Assembly: GCA_023229845.1 (NCBI GenBank)
Contig: JALNYK010000010.1
Coordinates: forward strand, 29,649-93,648
DNA from: Gallionella sp.
GTDB lineage: Bacteria > Pseudomonadota > Gammaproteobacteria > Burkholderiales > Gallionellaceae
Reading direction: 5' to 3'
DNA: 64,000 bases
A program made the position numbers and the translations under genes. The notes below the pieces were generated by a model that saw only the letters and a list, made by a program, of their open reading frames with translations, did no database searches and was not told the DNA's origin. Of this stretch, positions 29,160-38,609 are shown piece after piece (positions within the stretch are counted from its first letter, which is position 1; each line of letters starts with the position of its first letter).

Positions 29160-30437
29160 TTATTGAAGTGAAGTAAACATCTTAATCAATTCATCTTCCG
29201 GGCAGCTGAACTCCGCATTCATGGGGTGGGTGACTTGCCCTACATGAGTAGCATTATATTTACTCGGGTCATCAATATCGCCCAACAAGTACTCCAGAGA
29301 GACGGAAAAGTTTGCTGCATAGTCGCGGAAGTAGTCGTAATTCACATATTCAGGGCTCCTTGCCGAAAGGCAAATCACCTTAGCACCTTCAGGCATGAAC
29401 ATGATATTTGCCAACGCAGCCCCAGCTTGGGCGACCACGATTGACGCTTCTGAAAATGTTTTCACTTGTTCCTCAACACTCATTTCACCTGGAGAAATAG
29501 GCTCAAAGCCATGCGCGAGCAAAAGCCGTTCGATGTGCTCCTGATTGGTGATGTGGCGGAAAAATGACCTGCGTAGAATGAACAATTTCCTTTTCTTGCG
29601 CGGTTTCAGGTCAAAATGTTCGAGAATCATTTTGCGCGCTAACTTCAGACCGAACATGTCGAAATGGAAAACACCACTCGTGCGAAATTGACTTGGAATT
29701 CGATTAAACCTGCGTCGATTTTCCGCAGAGTGCGAGTTGCGCACCCAGAATGCGCTTGTTCCGGTTGCATTCGTCGGGACGATCAGTCGCGATACCTTGA
29801 CTGCATGATGGGGGGCTACCTCAACACGTGGATTGCCCTTGGCAAAAATGTCCAGAACATCACGCATGTTTTTTGTTAACTCTTGATCCACTAACAAGCC
29901 AAAATTTATATCCGTTTTTGCGGTTTGCACCCTAGCTAGCCTGGGAATGCTTTCCGACATCCAATGCATCCAATTCTCGGACGATGCGCTCATGATACTT
30001 AGCCATGTCCCATCCAGTAGTTCTTCGGTTTTAAGGTCGATATGAATATAACAACGCCCTGTGTGTGGTTTGAAACGCATCAACCCGAGGTTTTCTTCCT
30101 GAAAGCGATATAAGGTATAGATATCCTTGAGTGGCCAGTCTGGGTGCGAGCCGTCATAGGCCACATTCTTTTCCTTCAAAATAATCCGGCTGTACCCAAC
30201 CAACGTTACATTGCCTAGCAGTAATATTTTCGATGTGGCGCATTTGGCGTTTGTACTCTCTGCCAACTGAGACACACTATCCAATAGTGAATAACTTGGT
30301 GCAAATATCGTCCTCAAATAGCTAATTAAGACCAGATCGCCATGATAGATCCGGTTAAACCATGCACTGAAGAAATTCGCCCACCGGTATTGAATTAACC
30401 AACGCCGGTAAATATGTCGCAGAAATCTTATTGTCAT
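29160..30437 (-). CDS. GT61-family glycosyltransferase
   Basis: The 425-residue protein has the DUF563/GT61 features: SASSENWMHWMSESIPRLARV near residue 150, a basic motif KRKLFILRRSFFRHITN near residue 280 and the C-terminal VEEQVKTFSEASIVVAQAGAALANIMFMPEG, where the Gly-Ala-rich segment forms the donor site. Bacterial GT61 enzymes are common in capsule and exopolysaccharide clusters. It lies 8 bases upstream of the beta-propeller gene. The 169-base gap before the next upstream gene (30438-30606) shows nothing recognisable. Confidence 0.85.
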   Translation of the reverse strand: MTIRFLRHIYRRWLIQYRWANFFSAWFNRIYHGDLVLISYLRTIFAPSYSLLDSVSQLAESTNAKCATSKILLLGNVTLVGYSRIILKEKNVAYDGSHPDWPLKDIYTLYRFQEENLGLMRFKPHTGRCYIHIDLKTEELLDGTWLSIMSASSENWMHWMSESIPRLARVQTAKTDINFGLLVDQELTKNMRDVLDIFAKGNPRVEVAPHHAVKVSRLIVPTNATGTSAFWVRNSHSAENRRRFNRIPSQFRTSGVFHFDMFGLKLARKMILEHFDLKPRKKRKLFILRRSFFRHITNQEHIERLLLAHGFEPISPGEMSVEEQVKTFSEASIVVAQAGAALANIMFMPEGAKVICLSARSPEYVNYDYFRDYAANFSVSLEYLLGDIDDPSKYNATHVGQVTHPMNAEFSCPEDELIKMFTSLQ

Positions 30438-30606
30438 TTGTCTGTTACACCAAAACTATACGCCGACATGTCTGCATTGAGGACTTCTACGGGAACGCTT
30501 TTCAGCGAGACAGCCAGTCAATACGGTTACACAGCCGCAGTAGCAGGTTGGTCTCGTTGATGCTAATGTTTTTGCAAGTCGAGTAGTGCCTTCTTGTGCC
30601 TCGCTA

Positions 30607-31284
30607 TCATTCTTTTATTTTGAAAAAACGAGACGCAGAAATTTTTGCGGGTTCGGGTTGATCTGTCTTGTACAGTGCGTCCGCTTCGGTGTTTTTCATG
30701 ATCGCCACATTGGGGCCGATCCAATTGTCTTTGCCAATCGTAACGTTATTGGCCAAGGTCGCATTCACTCCAATAAAGCTGTTTTCTCCAATATCGCAGA
30801 AGCCCGAAATAACGGCATGGGACGCTATGAAACAATTGTCCCTAATGAGAGAGTGATGTCCGATATGATTGCCGCTCCATAGCACCACGTTGTTGCCTAT
30901 CCTTACAAAGGGTTGCACCGTGTTATCTTCGAAAATGAAGCAATGTTCGCCTAATTCCACATTGCGCCAGACGAAAGCGCGCGAGCTTATATATGAAGCG
31001 AGTCGATAGCCTTTGGCTTTGGCAGTTGTGGCTAGACGCGCACGAAGGCGATTGAACTGTGTGTATGTGGCAGCGACATACACTTCATGTGTTGCAGGAT
31101 CAAAGTGTGTTTCCAATTCCTCGAATGGCACTATAGGAAGACCTCGTTTTTCATCGTTCTTCAGAAAATCCCGCTCCACTGAAAACGCCACTACCTTGTA
31201 ATTGGAGTCGACATCAAAGTATTCATGTGCGATCTCTGCAAAGGCGGAGTCTCCCACGATGACTAATTGCTTGGTCTTGTTCAT
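30607..31284 (-). CDS. NeuD/PglD-type sugar acetyltransferase
   Basis: A 225-residue protein with an N-terminal Rossmann-like domain (VIVGDSAFAEIAHEYFD, about residues 8-24) and a C-terminal left-handed beta-helix (about residues 95-205) made of hexapeptide repeats, including VRIGNNVVLWSGNHIGHHS with the catalytic-type His. This is the NeuD/PglD family that acetylates amino sugar nucleotides. It is the best candidate for N-acetylating the amino sugar made by the FdtAB-like pair. Last helix and C terminus are complete. Confidence 0.87.
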   Translation of the reverse strand: MNKTKQLVIVGDSAFAEIAHEYFDVDSNYKVVAFSVERDFLKNDEKRGLPIVPFEELETHFDPATHEVYVAATYTQFNRLRARLATTAKAKGYRLASYISSRAFVWRNVELGEHCFIFEDNTVQPFVRIGNNVVLWSGNHIGHHSLIRDNCFIASHAVISGFCDIGENSFIGVNATLANNVTIGKDNWIGPNVAIMKNTEADALYKTDQPEPAKISASRFFKIKE

Positions 31285-31293
31285 GGCTAACTC

Positions 31294-32046
31294 CTATGGG
31301 CGGACAATCAAGATGTCTTCGCGGCGATTGGACATCGGAAGATGCGGATTTTGTGGAAGCACGTAGGCATCGAAGCCTTGTTGGCGAGTCCTTTGGATAA
31401 TGGACATTACTACCGCATCATCAATTTGCGCCTGTTCGATCTGATTAAACCTAACCTCTGGAATATCAGTAGTGTGCATGAACTCCTGATGGAATTTGAT
31501 TCCTGTGTCGCTGGCGAAAAAACGCTTTCTCTTGGAGATATTTGGGATGTCGCCGATCAGCATTTGCCCGCCCGGTGCGAGCAAAGACAGTGAGGTATCA
31601 AGAAACCGGAAGATTGAAGTTTCCACAAAAATGTAATGCAGCACGCTATAACAAAGAATGACATTCACGGCACCGGCCCGCTCTTTGATTAGCTGTGGAC
31701 AATCTGGATAAAAGGCGGCTATCTGCTCAATGCCGGGGCCTGCAGGCAATTGATCCAGCATTTCTGGCGCATCTACTAGTATCAACGAATGCCGTCTTGA
31801 CTCGCAGTGATTTACCAGCATTCGCGGCAAATCACTGCATCCGGGGCCAATGTCCAATACAGTTTTTCCTTCCTCTTCAAGCAGCGTTAACTTGCTCAAA
31901 ATGTCTTGAAAAATACATTCCTCTTTGCCGCTTCGATATGCATCGGGGAAGCCTATACGTTCGTATTTTGACAATGTCTCGTCTTTGGCCAATCTCCGAA
32001 AATCCTCAAACCCGAGGTTGGCAAATCGGTTTGGGCTATTGCTCAT
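31294..32046 (-). CDS. SAM-dependent methyltransferase
   Basis: A class I methyltransferase of 250 residues with the SAM-binding motif I TVLDIGPGCSDLPRML near residue 61 and post-motif regions LILVDAPEMLDQLP and CYSVLHYIF. The frame opens four codons earlier (MELI), but those codons supply the GGAG ribosome binding site for the ATG at 32046. The target is probably a sugar of the exported polysaccharide. It is 9 bases upstream of the NeuD-like gene. Confidence 0.82.
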   Translation of the reverse strand: MSNSPNRFANLGFEDFRRLAKDETLSKYERIGFPDAYRSGKEECIFQDILSKLTLLEEEGKTVLDIGPGCSDLPRMLVNHCESRRHSLILVDAPEMLDQLPAGPGIEQIAAFYPDCPQLIKERAGAVNVILCYSVLHYIFVETSIFRFLDTSLSLLAPGGQMLIGDIPNISKRKRFFASDTGIKFHQEFMHTTDIPEVRFNQIEQAQIDDAVVMSIIQRTRQQGFDAYVLPQNPHLPMSNRREDILIVRP

Positions 32047-32102
32047 AATAAGCTCCACTGATTTTCAATCGAGAAATCTTTGTTCGCGCTAGTTACGGGA
32101 AA

Positions 32103-33155
32103 TTAGCGAATGAACCCGGCAAGCTTTTCAAGCCAAGACTTGCCAGATGATCCATAGCCCATGGCTTCGATAATGTCTCCATATATATGATTCAGCATGT
32201 CAATTTCTTCCTTGGATAGATCAAATTTCCATGCGTTGAGCTTTCTGTCTATCAGGCCGGCATCATTAATATCCCCACCCATATAAGACTGGATGGAAGC
32301 TCTCACTAAGTCTAATGCGTTGTTATCATAATCTGATAACCCACATTTTCTTACCAGGGAATTCAGCAACTCATCGGGATTATTGATAAGGTCTTCCAGT
32401 TTTACTTCATGATAGTTTTTTAATGTGCTGGATGGGAGCTTGTTTCTTAACTTCAACCATTTCTCGTAAGTTCCCCTCATGTAATTAGCTGCATCTACGA
32501 TATTATCCGGTGCCCAGCTTTGCTTCAGCAAGGAATACGCCACCGACCGGGGATCGCGTTTGATGTGAATAAATATGGAATCGGGATATAACTCATGCAA
32601 AAAGGATATTTTGAGCAGGTTTGAAGGTGTTTTCTCAACCCAGCAAGATCTTTCCGCTGCTATCGCTTTGTTGTCGAATAAAGCTCTTGTGAATTCTCTG
32701 CAAGTTGCCAGCAAGGTATCGCGGTCGGAGAAGTATTTAGGTATTGAATTAACCCGAGAAGCAATCTCCGAGGGATATAAGGCCTTTGAGAAACGACCTA
32801 GTGCTTCCTTTTCGATATAACGCCCATGCGTAATCGTGTCAATGAATTGATCAAGCGCATTATAATAATGTGCGATACCGAACACCTCCGGAATTGTGAA
32901 TTCCAAGCCTAGGTTGTTACGGTTTCTTTCTGCTAAATGAAAACGCATCAAATCGTCAAATCTACGAACGGCGCCTTGGGCATGGGTGATTGAAAAATTG
33001 TAGGTCAATCCATCCACCAAATCGCACAGTCCACCGTCTTCGACCAGAAATTTTGTTTCCAGCGGAAGCGTGTACGTCTCATGATGTCGGTACATTGCAT
33101 GTTGCAGAATCGTTGTGCCGCTTCTGCCGGTACCACCTATGAATATTCTTTTCAT
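32103..33155 (-). CDS. sulfotransferase family protein
   Basis: The 350-residue protein begins MKRIFIGGTGRSGTTILQHA; the GRSGTT loop binds the 5'-phosphosulfate of PAPS, and IKRDPRSVAYSLLKQ near residue 207 forms the 3'-phosphate site. It probably sulfates a glycan or lipid. This would give the exported polysaccharide a negative charge, a rather uncommon trait in betaproteobacteria. Its base composition is visibly AT-richer than the flanking housekeeping genes, consistent with transfer. Confidence 0.83.
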   Translation of the reverse strand: MKRIFIGGTGRSGTTILQHAMYRHHETYTLPLETKFLVEDGGLCDLVDGLTYNFSITHAQGAVRRFDDLMRFHLAERNRNNLGLEFTIPEVFGIAHYYNALDQFIDTITHGRYIEKEALGRFSKALYPSEIASRVNSIPKYFSDRDTLLATCREFTRALFDNKAIAAERSCWVEKTPSNLLKISFLHELYPDSIFIHIKRDPRSVAYSLLKQSWAPDNIVDAANYMRGTYEKWLKLRNKLPSSTLKNYHEVKLEDLINNPDELLNSLVRKCGLSDYDNNALDLVRASIQSYMGGDINDAGLIDRKLNAWKFDLSKEEIDMLNHIYGDIIEAMGYGSSGKSWLEKLAGFIR

Positions 33156-33235
33156 TTTTTTCCATCATATAATTCCCGGTTGGGAGGAAAAGTACGCGCT
33201 TAACTTGAAGCGAGTCTGCGTTAACCGGGCTGTGA

Positions 33236-34507
33236 TCAAGATTTCTTTTCCAAATAATCAGTCGACCAGTTAAGCATAGGTCTTATAACCCCGGGAATTC
33301 TCGGCATGTTGATGCCTCGTATAACGGTATCTTGTATTTCGAATGAAACAACATCGCCAATTTTGTAAAGTACTTCGCATTGATCACGGCCGAATATCTG
33401 AGTAACTTTATATATCCCCGAATTCAGGAGATGCGGGGGGATTTCAACTGTCGCCGTGTAGTAACCTTCTTTTGAATCATGGTTCCTGCTGAGAGGGGTG
33501 CCAGACGCAAAGACGGGAACGCCTTCAATAGTCAGCAAGTGTATCGTGGTATCGAGATTTGCATTTATTATAGTATTGTAAAATTGGATCTCGATCAGCA
33601 CACCTGAATCAATATTGAGTACAGTGCCTTTTTTCGGCTTAACAGAAATGGATAGCAAACGAATATTTTCATTTCCTGGCGCATCAGCGATGTTGTCCCA
33701 ATGGATTTCATTCTTATGCAGCTTGTCAGTCCCCAGATACTCATCGACGGCCCCTTCGACTCCGCCATTAAATGTCACTTGTCCTTTGTCTAGCAAGATT
33801 CCTGTGTTGCACAAGGTTTTCATGGCGGCCAGATTATGACTTACGAACAATATCGTTCTTCCCTCTTTTCCAACGTCATCCATCTTTCCCAAGCATTTCT
33901 TCTGGAACTGCGCATCGCCCACTGCTAGGACTTCATCCACAATTAATATCTCGGGTTCCAAATGTGCTGCCACTGCAAATGCCAGACGAACGTACATGCC
34001 TGATGAGTATCGTTTCACAGGGGTGTCGAGAAACTTTTCTACTTCTGCAAAGGCGATAATCTCGTCGAATTTTTTATTGATCTCTGTTTTGCTCATACCG
34101 AGAATCGCGCCATTCAGATAAACATTTTCCCGTCCGCTGAGCTCAGGGTGAAACCCGGTTCCAACTTCAAGCAAGCTGGAAACGCGCCCGTGAATCCTGA
34201 TTTGCCCAGATGAGGGCTCGGTAATGCGCGAAAGGATTTTCAGCAAGGTAGACTTTCCGGCGCCATTGCTACCAATGATGCCTACGCGGTCTCCTTGCTG
34301 AATGTCGAAGCTGATGTCCTTGAGTGCCCAGAATTCTTCGTGGGCGGGGTCATTTTTTGGAGCGCCAACAAAAGGATGTAACAGCGTTTCGGCGAAACGC
34401 TTTGCGCTATTGCTGAGGGTATCGCGTAACGTGGTAGGTCCCATCTGTTTCTGATGGGCGATGATGTATTTCTTCGAAAGATTCTCAACCGCAATAACAG
34501 ATGGCAT
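33236..34507 (-). CDS. polysaccharide ABC exporter ATP-binding protein (Wzt-like) with carbohydrate-binding C-terminal domain
   Basis: The 423-residue product has an ATPase domain (about residues 1-250) with Walker A GIIGSNGAGKSTLLK, signature YSSGMYVRLAF and Walker B PEILIVDEVLAVGD, and a C-terminal beta-sandwich (about 270-410) of the Wzt_C type that recognises the non-reducing end of the O-polysaccharide. It partners the membrane protein encoded directly upstream, sharing one base with it. Such exporters move completed undecaprenyl-linked chains across the inner membrane. Confidence 0.93.
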   Translation of the reverse strand: MPSVIAVENLSKKYIIAHQKQMGPTTLRDTLSNSAKRFAETLLHPFVGAPKNDPAHEEFWALKDISFDIQQGDRVGIIGSNGAGKSTLLKILSRITEPSSGQIRIHGRVSSLLEVGTGFHPELSGRENVYLNGAILGMSKTEINKKFDEIIAFAEVEKFLDTPVKRYSSGMYVRLAFAVAAHLEPEILIVDEVLAVGDAQFQKKCLGKMDDVGKEGRTILFVSHNLAAMKTLCNTGILLDKGQVTFNGGVEGAVDEYLGTDKLHKNEIHWDNIADAPGNENIRLLSISVKPKKGTVLNIDSGVLIEIQFYNTIINANLDTTIHLLTIEGVPVFASGTPLSRNHDSKEGYYTATVEIPPHLLNSGIYKVTQIFGRDQCEVLYKIGDVVSFEIQDTVIRGINMPRIPGVIRPMLNWSTDYLEKKS

Positions 34508-35337
34508 TAGATTACATCCGCAAAGGTTTTTTCCGTTTTACGGAAGTGAGCTATCCCAGTGACCAGCATTACCAGAACCAGAAAAATGGAGAGCAAAAAG
34601 CCTGGCCAGTAGAGCTGGGTATCGCCCCCCAGAATGGCCCAGCGAAAACCGTCGATCACGCCTACCATTGGATTTAAGGAATAGATCAGTCGCCATTGTT
34701 CAGGAACGATAGTGCTGCTGAAGCCAATAGGTGAAATGTAAAGCCCGAACTGCACCACAAAAGGGACAATGATGCGGAAGTCACGGTATTTAACGTTGAG
34801 AGCCGCGATCCATAATCCCGCACCCAAGGCGGCGATAAAGGTCATAAAAATAAATAAGGGTATAGCAAATATACGCAGGCTTGGCGCAAAGCCATACCAA
34901 ACCATTAATCCTATCAAGACAACCCCTGCGATAAGAAAGTCTACGAAATTAACGATCACTGCACTGACAGGAATAACCAAGCGCGGGAAGTAGACCTTCG
35001 AAATCATCCCGGCATTGCTGATTAAGCTATCTCCGGCACTGCTAAGGGAGCTGGAGAAGAATTGCCAAGGCAATAGTGCAACAAAAACAAGGATAGGATA
35101 AGGTACTCCACCGGAAGGTAGCTGCGCCAGTTTGCTGAAAACCAACGTAAACACCAGCATTGTAAGTAATGGACGCCCCAACGACCATGCCATGCCAATG
35201 ACGGTTTGCTTGTAGCGTACAAGAATGTCGCGCCAAGCCAAAAAAAATAACAGTTCGCGGTAGCGCCACAGGTCTCGCCAGTAGTGGCGCTCAGCCCTGC
35301 CTGCCTCGATAACGAGCACACTTTGATTGTTTATCAT
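34507..35337 (-). CDS. polysaccharide ABC exporter permease (Wzm-like)
   Basis: A 276-residue ABC-2 permease with six hydrophobic segments and the typical start YWRDLWRYRELLFFLAWRDI, where RYRELLFFLAWRD is the cytosolic gate helix seen in Wzm and TagG. The stop overlaps the ATPase start. The first gene of this block after the IS3 fragment. Confidence 0.93.
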   Translation of the reverse strand: MINNQSVLVIEAGRAERHYWRDLWRYRELLFFLAWRDILVRYKQTVIGMAWSLGRPLLTMLVFTLVFSKLAQLPSGGVPYPILVFVALLPWQFFSSSLSSAGDSLISNAGMISKVYFPRLVIPVSAVIVNFVDFLIAGVVLIGLMVWYGFAPSLRIFAIPLFIFMTFIAALGAGLWIAALNVKYRDFRIIVPFVVQFGLYISPIGFSSTIVPEQWRLIYSLNPMVGVIDGFRWAILGGDTQLYWPGFLLSIFLVLVMLVTGIAHFRKTEKTFADVI

Positions 35338-35364
35338 CTTAGCTGATAAGTACCGGCAAGCGCA

Positions 35365-35640
35365 TCAATGCGCGTGGTGTTGCAAAATATGATCATAACA
35401 ATGCAGTTTCACAAGCAATACTATCTCGGCTTGTCGTGTAGAGTTGGTTAAAAAAGCTAACTTCTGTTTCGGGTTGATGCCGCTGAGCGCCATGTTGGGG
35501 CGTTCGTGATTGTAAGTCTTCATCCACTGGGTTGCATAATTCTGTACCTCGCCAATCGACTCGAACAGGCAATGGCTTAACCAGTTGTAGCGTTCGATAT
35601 AGGCATTCTGCTGCGGTTTGCCCCGGCTGGATGTGGTCAA
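35365..35640 (-). pseudogene. IS3-family transposase, C-terminal remnant
   Basis: About 90 codons end an IS3-type orfB: SRGKPQQNAYIERYNWLSHC, then YATQWMKTYNHERPNMALSG and KQKLAFLTN are the conserved end of the integrase core, where the third catalytic acidic residue lies (the Glu in YIER). Everything upstream of the SRGKPQQN segment is missing and the frame runs into the dehydrogenase stop codon region. The tail after KQKLAF is not IS-like. No terminal inverted repeat is evident, so the element is degenerate. Confidence 0.8.
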
Positions 35641-35644
35641 GCCG

Positions 35645-36931
35645 CTATAGCCGCCACAATTTGTGTCCGGCACCTTCTATCGCGGCGGAATTATAGGCTG
35701 ACTTTACATCGACAAATATTCCGCCCGGTTTCAGTTTCGCCAATAGAGCGGTTTGCGGCATGGACAGATATTCTTTGTGCGATACGGCTGCGATCATCGC
35801 ATCGGCCTCGGGCAAATCATCCCAGGCAACCAGCGGAATCCCGTATTCATGTTCGGCTTCTTGAGGGGAGGCCATGGGGTCGTGCACCGATACCTTGCAG
35901 CCGAAATCCTGCAATTCGAGCACGATATCTGCCACTTTTGAGTTGCGTAAATCGGTGCAATTTTCCTTGAAGGTCAGCCCCAGAATGATGATTTTTGCAT
36001 CTTTGATTGGATTGCCGGAGCTGGATAACTGTTTGACCGTTTGTTGTGCGACAAATGTAGCCATGCCGTCATTGATGCGGCGGCCAGCCAGGATCACTTG
36101 GGGGTGATAGCCCAGCATCTCGGCCTTGTGCGTCAGGTAATAAGGGTCAACTCCGATGCAATGACCGCCCACCAAGCCGGGGCGGAAAGGCAGAAAATTC
36201 CATTTCGTTCCTGCTGCCTCCAGCACCTCTAAAGTATCGATATTCATTCGGTGGAAGATCAAAGATAGCTCATTCATCAGCGCGATGTTCAGGTCGCGCT
36301 GGGTGTTTTCGATCACCTTGGCGGCCTCGGCCACTTTGATGGAGCTCGCTTTATGGATGCCGGCGGCAATGATGCTTTTATATAGCGCGGCAACCCTGTT
36401 TAGGGTCTCTTCATCGTCGCCGGATACGACTTTGATAACTTTTGTGATGGTTCTTTCCTTGTCGCCCGGGTTGACTCGCTCCGGTGAATAGCCGACGTGA
36501 AAATCCTTCATCCATTTCAGGCTGGATTCGCGCTCCAATACCGGAATGCAAACTTCTTCGGTCGCGCCCGGGTACACCGTGGATTCGAAAATTACCACCG
36601 CACCTTGTTTCAGGTGTTTTCCTACGGTCGCGGAAGCGGATATCAGCGGGGAGAAATCGGGCTGGTGCGCCGCATCGACCGGGGTCGGGACGGCGATGAT
36701 AAGGTAATCCGATCCGGATAGATGCGACGGGTCGGCGGTAAAGGACAGGTGCTTTGCGGCACGAAAATCTTCGCCGGGAACATCTCCGGACGGATCGATG
36801 CCATTGCGATAGCTGGCTACCTTGCGCTCGGATAAATCGTACCCGATAGTCGTAAATTTCTTGCCAAATTCAACGGCCAGTGGCAATCCCACATAACCCA
36901 GCCCGACGATGGCGACTGTTTCTTGAGTCAC
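35645..36931 (-). CDS. UDP-N-acetylhexosamine 6-dehydrogenase (TviB/WbpA-like)
   Basis: A 428-residue NAD-dependent nucleotide-sugar dehydrogenase. The N-terminal Rossmann motif VGLGYVGLPLAVEFG (about residues 9-23), the middle domain GLVGGHCIGVDPYYLTHKAE with the catalytic Cys near residue 254, and C-terminal ILGLTFKENCTDLRNSKVADI are intact. The normal C-terminal GAGHKLWRL indicates the full enzyme. It oxidises UDP-GlcNAc or UDP-GalNAc to the uronic acid and so supplies an acidic sugar. The IS3 fragment lies just downstream. Confidence 0.9.
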   Translation of the reverse strand: MTQETVAIVGLGYVGLPLAVEFGKKFTTIGYDLSERKVASYRNGIDPSGDVPGEDFRAAKHLSFTADPSHLSGSDYLIIAVPTPVDAAHQPDFSPLISASATVGKHLKQGAVVIFESTVYPGATEEVCIPVLERESSLKWMKDFHVGYSPERVNPGDKERTITKVIKVVSGDDEETLNRVAALYKSIIAAGIHKASSIKVAEAAKVIENTQRDLNIALMNELSLIFHRMNIDTLEVLEAAGTKWNFLPFRPGLVGGHCIGVDPYYLTHKAEMLGYHPQVILAGRRINDGMATFVAQQTVKQLSSSGNPIKDAKIIILGLTFKENCTDLRNSKVADIVLELQDFGCKVSVHDPMASPQEAEHEYGIPLVAWDDLPEADAMIAAVSHKEYLSMPQTALLAKLKPGGIFVDVKSAYNSAAIEGAGHKLWRL

Positions 36932-37062
36932 AGTATTCCTTTCCCGGTAAATATCGCGCCAGTTGAAATCTTAATCACGAGTTATTTTGTTTCGGCCGAC
37001 ACTAGCTTTGCGCCGAAAATGTTTGATGTTGCCACAATGGTTCTTGGATGAGGGTGGCCCCG

Positions 37063-38493
37063 CTATTTTTGAATGCGCGTATCCAGCATCTCCCTTAATT
37101 CCCGCAAGTCGCTCTCGATCACGGATAGCTGGTAGAAGTTTCCTCCGGCCTGTTTGGCCAGTTCTAGCTGTTCGAGTGCGGCGTGCAGTCGGCCTTGCCA
37201 GGCATAGCCGTAGGCCTGCGCTTGGTGCTGTTCGAAGCGCTTCCCCAGTTTCGCGTAGCTGCGCGCCTGCAAGTCATATAGCGTGGTGTCGCTGGGATGG
37301 CGTACGAGCTGCTCGGCGAGCAGCTTCGCGGCGGTCTCGGCTTGTCCGCCGTCGATCAGCAGATTGGCATAGTCGTAGATCAGCGCGCGGTGCTGCGGAA
37401 AGTCCTGCACGGCAGAGCGGTAGAACGCGGTCGCGTCGTCGCGCATCGCACGTTTTACCCGTCCGGCGAGCGTTTCGATCATCGCGTTGCGCCGAGCTGC
37501 CGGATCGTTCTTCGCCTGTTTGCGCAGCGTCGCCAGTTCCTGCGCGGCGCGTTCGGTTTCATGGTTGCGCAGCAGCGAAACGATCAATCCGTAGCGCTGG
37601 GCGATCGGGTTGCCGTGCTTCTGCGCGCCGAGCGCGTCGCTGAAGTAGGCGATGGCGTCCTGCGTGGTCTTCTGCCTCGCGATCAGTTTGGTGCGCACCA
37701 ACTGGAAGTCCAAGCTGTCCGGCACCAGCCGGTAGGGTTGTTTCTGTACGCGGTTGGCGATGTCGGCGACGCGTTCGCTGGTGATCGGATGGGTGCGCAA
37801 ATAGCCCGGCATGTTGCCTTCCAGCAGACGGGTTGCGGTCTGCAGCCGGTCTAGGAATTCCGGCATCGCGTGGGTGTTGAATCCGGATTTGAGCAGGATC
37901 TCGAAGCCGATGCGATCCGCCTCCTGTTCGTGGGTGCGGGTGTAATCCAACTGGCTCTGGATGCTGCGTGCCTGCATGCCGGCCAGCGCCGCTTCCGAAA
38001 CCTGCGAATTGCTGCGTGCGGCGAGGATCGCGATCGCGAGCGCGGCCATCGAGGCCAGGCTGTCGTTTTGTGTTCCCGCCACCATGCGCGCCAAATGATG
38101 CTGGGTGACGTGGGCGATTTCGTGACTCAGCACCGCAGCCAATTCAGATTCGCTCTGCGCGGTGAGCAGCAGGCCGGCATTCACGCCGATGAAGCCGCCG
38201 GGCATCGCAAAGGCGTTGACGTTGTAGTCGTCGAGCGCGAAGAACTCGAAGCCGGAGCCGGGTTCGGCGCTGTTCTCGACCAGTTTGTAGCCGATCTGAT
38301 TCAGATAGTCGTGGAATTCGGCGTCATCGAAATACTGTTTGCCGGCGCGTATCTGCAGCATGCTCTGCTGGCCGATCTGGCGTTCCTGCAGCGGCGTCAG
38401 TACGGTCTGGGATGTGTCGCCAAGGTCGGGCAGTCCATCGCTCAGCACGGGGGTTGAAAGACACAGCAACAGCAGCAAGGGCAGTTTTTTCAT
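37063..38493 (-). CDS. BepA/YfgC-like periplasmic M48 metalloprotease with TPR domain
   Basis: The 476-residue product has a signal peptide (MKKLPLLLLLCLSTPVLS), an M48 peptidase domain with zinc motif HEIAHVTQHH (about residues 124-133) and the third ligand region EQEADRIG, and a C-terminal TPR region (from about residue 300). BepA functions in outer-membrane protein assembly quality control. The frame opens 8 codons earlier (MKTVIILA), but the signal peptide fits better from MKKLPLLL. It stands alone, divergent from the rhodanese gene. Confidence 0.9.
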   Translation of the reverse strand: MKKLPLLLLLCLSTPVLSDGLPDLGDTSQTVLTPLQERQIGQQSMLQIRAGKQYFDDAEFHDYLNQIGYKLVENSAEPGSGFEFFALDDYNVNAFAMPGGFIGVNAGLLLTAQSESELAAVLSHEIAHVTQHHLARMVAGTQNDSLASMAALAIAILAARSNSQVSEAALAGMQARSIQSQLDYTRTHEQEADRIGFEILLKSGFNTHAMPEFLDRLQTATRLLEGNMPGYLRTHPITSERVADIANRVQKQPYRLVPDSLDFQLVRTKLIARQKTTQDAIAYFSDALGAQKHGNPIAQRYGLIVSLLRNHETERAAQELATLRKQAKNDPAARRNAMIETLAGRVKRAMRDDATAFYRSAVQDFPQHRALIYDYANLLIDGGQAETAAKLLAEQLVRHPSDTTLYDLQARSYAKLGKRFEQHQAQAYGYAWQGRLHAALEQLELAKQAGGNFYQLSVIESDLRELREMLDTRIQK

Positions 38494-38609
38494 GGCCAGT
38501 ATGATAACCGTTTTCACCGGTGGTTCCTCTGGTGCCGAAATGAGCCGGGCATAGGTTGCGGCTCCGATTTGCGCTAGAATCGCCGCCCTTCGAAACGAGG
38601 AACGGAAAC

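Noticed and set aside
36987..37643. 218-codon frame on the plus strand
   Set aside because: Arg/Ala/Ser-rich product opposite the M48 protease gene, without a family match.
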